Of a stretch of DNA of 64,000 bases, positions 62,676 through 64,000 are shown piece after piece; the first letter of the stretch is position 1; every line of letters starts with the position of its first letter. Below the pieces are notes generated by a model. That model ran no database searches. It was not told the DNA's origin and was given only the letters and a program-made list of their open reading frames with translations. The stretch spans positions 4,616,001 to 4,680,000 of the forward strand of contig NZ_CP126307.1 of the NCBI RefSeq assembly GCF_030144325.1, in the 5' to 3' direction. This stretch comes from Bosea vestrisii. GTDB lineage: Bacteria > Pseudomonadota > Alphaproteobacteria > Rhizobiales > Beijerinckiaceae. A program made the position numbers and the translations under genes.

Positions 62676-63628
62676 CCCAGCACCTTGGGCAGGGCCCACA
62701 TCAGGCCGAGGCCGTTCTCGGCCAGCAGCACAGCAAAGAGCAGGAAGAGATAGAGGATCGAGAAACCGAACAGGGCATAGGCCGCCTTGTTGGCCGCTTC
62801 GCCCTGCGTGACCCGCAGCACTCGCAGCGACAGCCCGATCATGGCGAGCCCGGTCACCACCGAGACGACGAGATAGATCAGCCCGCCGAAGCCCATCAGC
62901 GCCGGCAGCACCGCGACTGGGGCCAGCACCAGCGTATAGGCGACGATCTGGCGACGCGTCGCGGCCGGGCCGGCGACGTTAGGCAGCATCGGGATGCCGG
63001 CGCGGGCGTAATCCGCCGACTTGACCAGCGCCAGCGCCCAGAAATGCGGCGGCGTCCACAGGAAGATGATCGCGAACAGGACGATCGAGGTCATGCCGAA
63101 ATCGCCCGTGACGACCGCCTCACCGATCATCGGCGGGAAGGCGCCGGCGGCGCCGCCGATCACGATGTTCTGCGGCGTCGCCCGCTTCAGCCACATCGAG
63201 TAGACGACGACATAGAAGAAGATTGTGAAGGCGAGCATCGCCGCCGAGAGCAGATTGGCGACGAGGCCGAGGACCAGCACGGAGCCGATCGAGAGGGTCA
63301 GCCCGAAGGCGAGCGCCTCGGACGGCAGGATACGGCCGGCGGGGATAGGCCGATTGGCAGTGCGCGTCATCACCGCGTCGATGTCGGCATCCCACCACAT
63401 GTTGAGGCAGCCCGAGGCGCCGGCGCCGACCGAGATCGCCAGCAGGGCGGCAAAGCCGATGACCGGATTGACCGCACCCGGCGCCGCGACCATGCCGCCG
63501 AGCGCCGTCACGATCACGAGGAACATCACGCGCGGCTTGAGCAGCTCAAAGAAGTCGCGCGCCTCGCCGGTGGAACTCAGCGAGACTCCGTCGTCAGCCT
63601 GGGTGATCTGATCGAAGGCAGCAGACAT
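62672..63628 (-). CDS. ctaB: protoheme IX farnesyltransferase
   Basis: Membrane prenyltransferase that makes heme O for the oxidase. 318 residues, about nine helices, with LLKPRVMFLVIVTALGG, NMWWDADIDAVMTRTANRP (Asp-rich prenyl diphosphate site) and LWTPPHFWALAL. Start MSAAFDQIT at 63628. Lies between ctaD and the assembly genes. Confidence 0.97.
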   Translation of the reverse strand: MSAAFDQITQADDGVSLSSTGEARDFFELLKPRVMFLVIVTALGGMVAAPGAVNPVIGFAALLAISVGAGASGCLNMWWDADIDAVMTRTANRPIPAGRILPSEALAFGLTLSIGSVLVLGLVANLLSAAMLAFTIFFYVVVYSMWLKRATPQNIVIGGAAGAFPPMIGEAVVTGDFGMTSIVLFAIIFLWTPPHFWALALVKSADYARAGIPMLPNVAGPAATRRQIVAYTLVLAPVAVLPALMGFGGLIYLVVSVVTGLAMIGLSLRVLRVTQGEAANKAAYALFGFSILYLFLLFAVLLAENGLGLMWALPKVLG

Positions 63629-63759
63629 CGAAATTCGTTCGCTTCAACATTCGTGATGCCCGAGGGCATCGTTTGCGGGATCCGCCCGTCTCCGGAACGC
63701 CTCGAACCAGGCGCTCGGGGGAGGGGCGGCAGCGGGCGAGAAGCCCGCCGCCGGTTGGT
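63629..63759. other. gap between ctaD and ctaB
   Basis: 131 bases with no gene. Contains GC-rich dyads (for example GAGGGGCGGC with GCCCGCCGCC nearby) but no clear T-tract terminator. Confidence 0.4.
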
Positions 63760-64000
63760 TCAGTGGTCCGAGCCGGTGATGCGCGGCAGCGTCTCGAACT
63801 GGTGGAAGGGCGGCGGTGAGGAGAGGGTCCACTCCAGCGTGGTCGCGCCTTCGCCCCACGGATTGTTGCCGGCGAGCTCCTTCTTCGTGAAGGCGACGAC
63901 GATGCCGTAGAGCCAGATCAGCAGGCCGGCGGCGAAGATGTACGAGCCGATCGACGACCAGAAATGCCAGCCGGCGAAGGCGTCGGGATAGTCGACATAG
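63760..64000 (-). CDS. ctaD: cytochrome c oxidase subunit I, C-terminal end (5' part outside window)
   Basis: The last 80 codons: YVDYPDAFAGWHFWSSIGSY, one membrane helix, then NPWGEGATTLEWTLSSPPPF and the tail TLPRITGSDH. These are the conserved C-terminal helix 12 and tail of subunit I, the heme a/a3-CuB subunit. Stop at 63760. The gene starts beyond the window. Confidence 0.96.
   Translation of the reverse strand, partial: YVDYPDAFAGWHFWSSIGSYIFAAGLLIWLYGIVVAFTKKELAGNNPWGEGATTLEWTLSSPPPFHQFETLPRITGSDH

Overview
The window looks like chromosomal DNA of a GC-rich alphaproteobacterium, most likely of the Hyphomicrobiales (Rhizobiales). Evidence is the gene content and order: the cysQ/DUF4170/DUF374/waaA/lpxK/DUF2093 lipid A block, the ctaD-ctaB-coxF-ctaG-ctaE-DUF983-surf1 oxidase block, DUF6101, DUF1127, an LsrB/VtlR-type LysR regulator, a MutL with an intact endonuclease motif, and 106-bp RIME-like intergenic repeats. 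A Bosea-like or related genus is my guess only; no rRNA or other taxonomic marker is present. I found no tRNA, rRNA, CRISPR array, IS element or prophage.

Layout. 1-7350 (+): 3' end of ileS, lspA, a secreted unknown, a tandem pair of M16 peptidases (one catalytic, one lacking the zinc motif) and mutL. 7350-8940: a small accessory island with a coiled-coil/winged-helix unknown and a possibly broken small gene. 8940-20060: RNA-modification genes (rsmD, an rluB-like synthase with very long disordered arms, tadA), a GNAT enzyme, an M15 peptidase, a TauE exporter divergent from an ArsR-like regulator, a patatin, a frameshifted fluoroacetate-dehalogenase-like gene, purD and xseA. 20140-28710: secreted hydrolases, the lipid A / Kdo block, DUF6101 and ubiA. 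28880-32580: rsmE, a YbdK-type ligase and gshA.

32660-35210 is the most interesting accessory stretch: an isolated Tad-type cluster with a 57-residue Flp pilin, a TadG-like pseudopilin fused to an extracellular beta-sandwich (adhesin-like) domain, a TadE protein, and a second TadE-like gene thrown out of frame by a run of eight T. Next come an LsrB/VtlR-like LysR gene divergent from a DUF1127 gene (a known regulator/target pairing in Brucella and relatives), a chemoreceptor, a DUF937 protein with a calcium-loop-like motif, a MATE exporter and a KefB-type antiporter.

43170-45570 is ispH-thrB-rnhA. It is followed by a broken type IIG restriction-modification gene (45852-48846) that looks acquired. 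49170-53250 carries an LLM oxidoreductase, a GNAT enzyme, a 1-Cys peroxiredoxin, a DsbD-N-like protein and YqgE, with two RIME-like repeats. 53370-64000 (all minus) holds a membrane GGDEF/EAL protein, GNAT, a third M16 peptidase, thrC and the cytochrome c oxidase assembly block, ending inside ctaD.

At least four frame breaks can be located precisely, three of them in or beside homopolymers (16773-16777, 34687-34694, 47043-47047, and near 47680); two more are suspected (near 8780 and 26820). This pattern fits either recent pseudogenisation, contingency tracts, or indel errors in the assembly, and should be settled before any of these genes is called dead.
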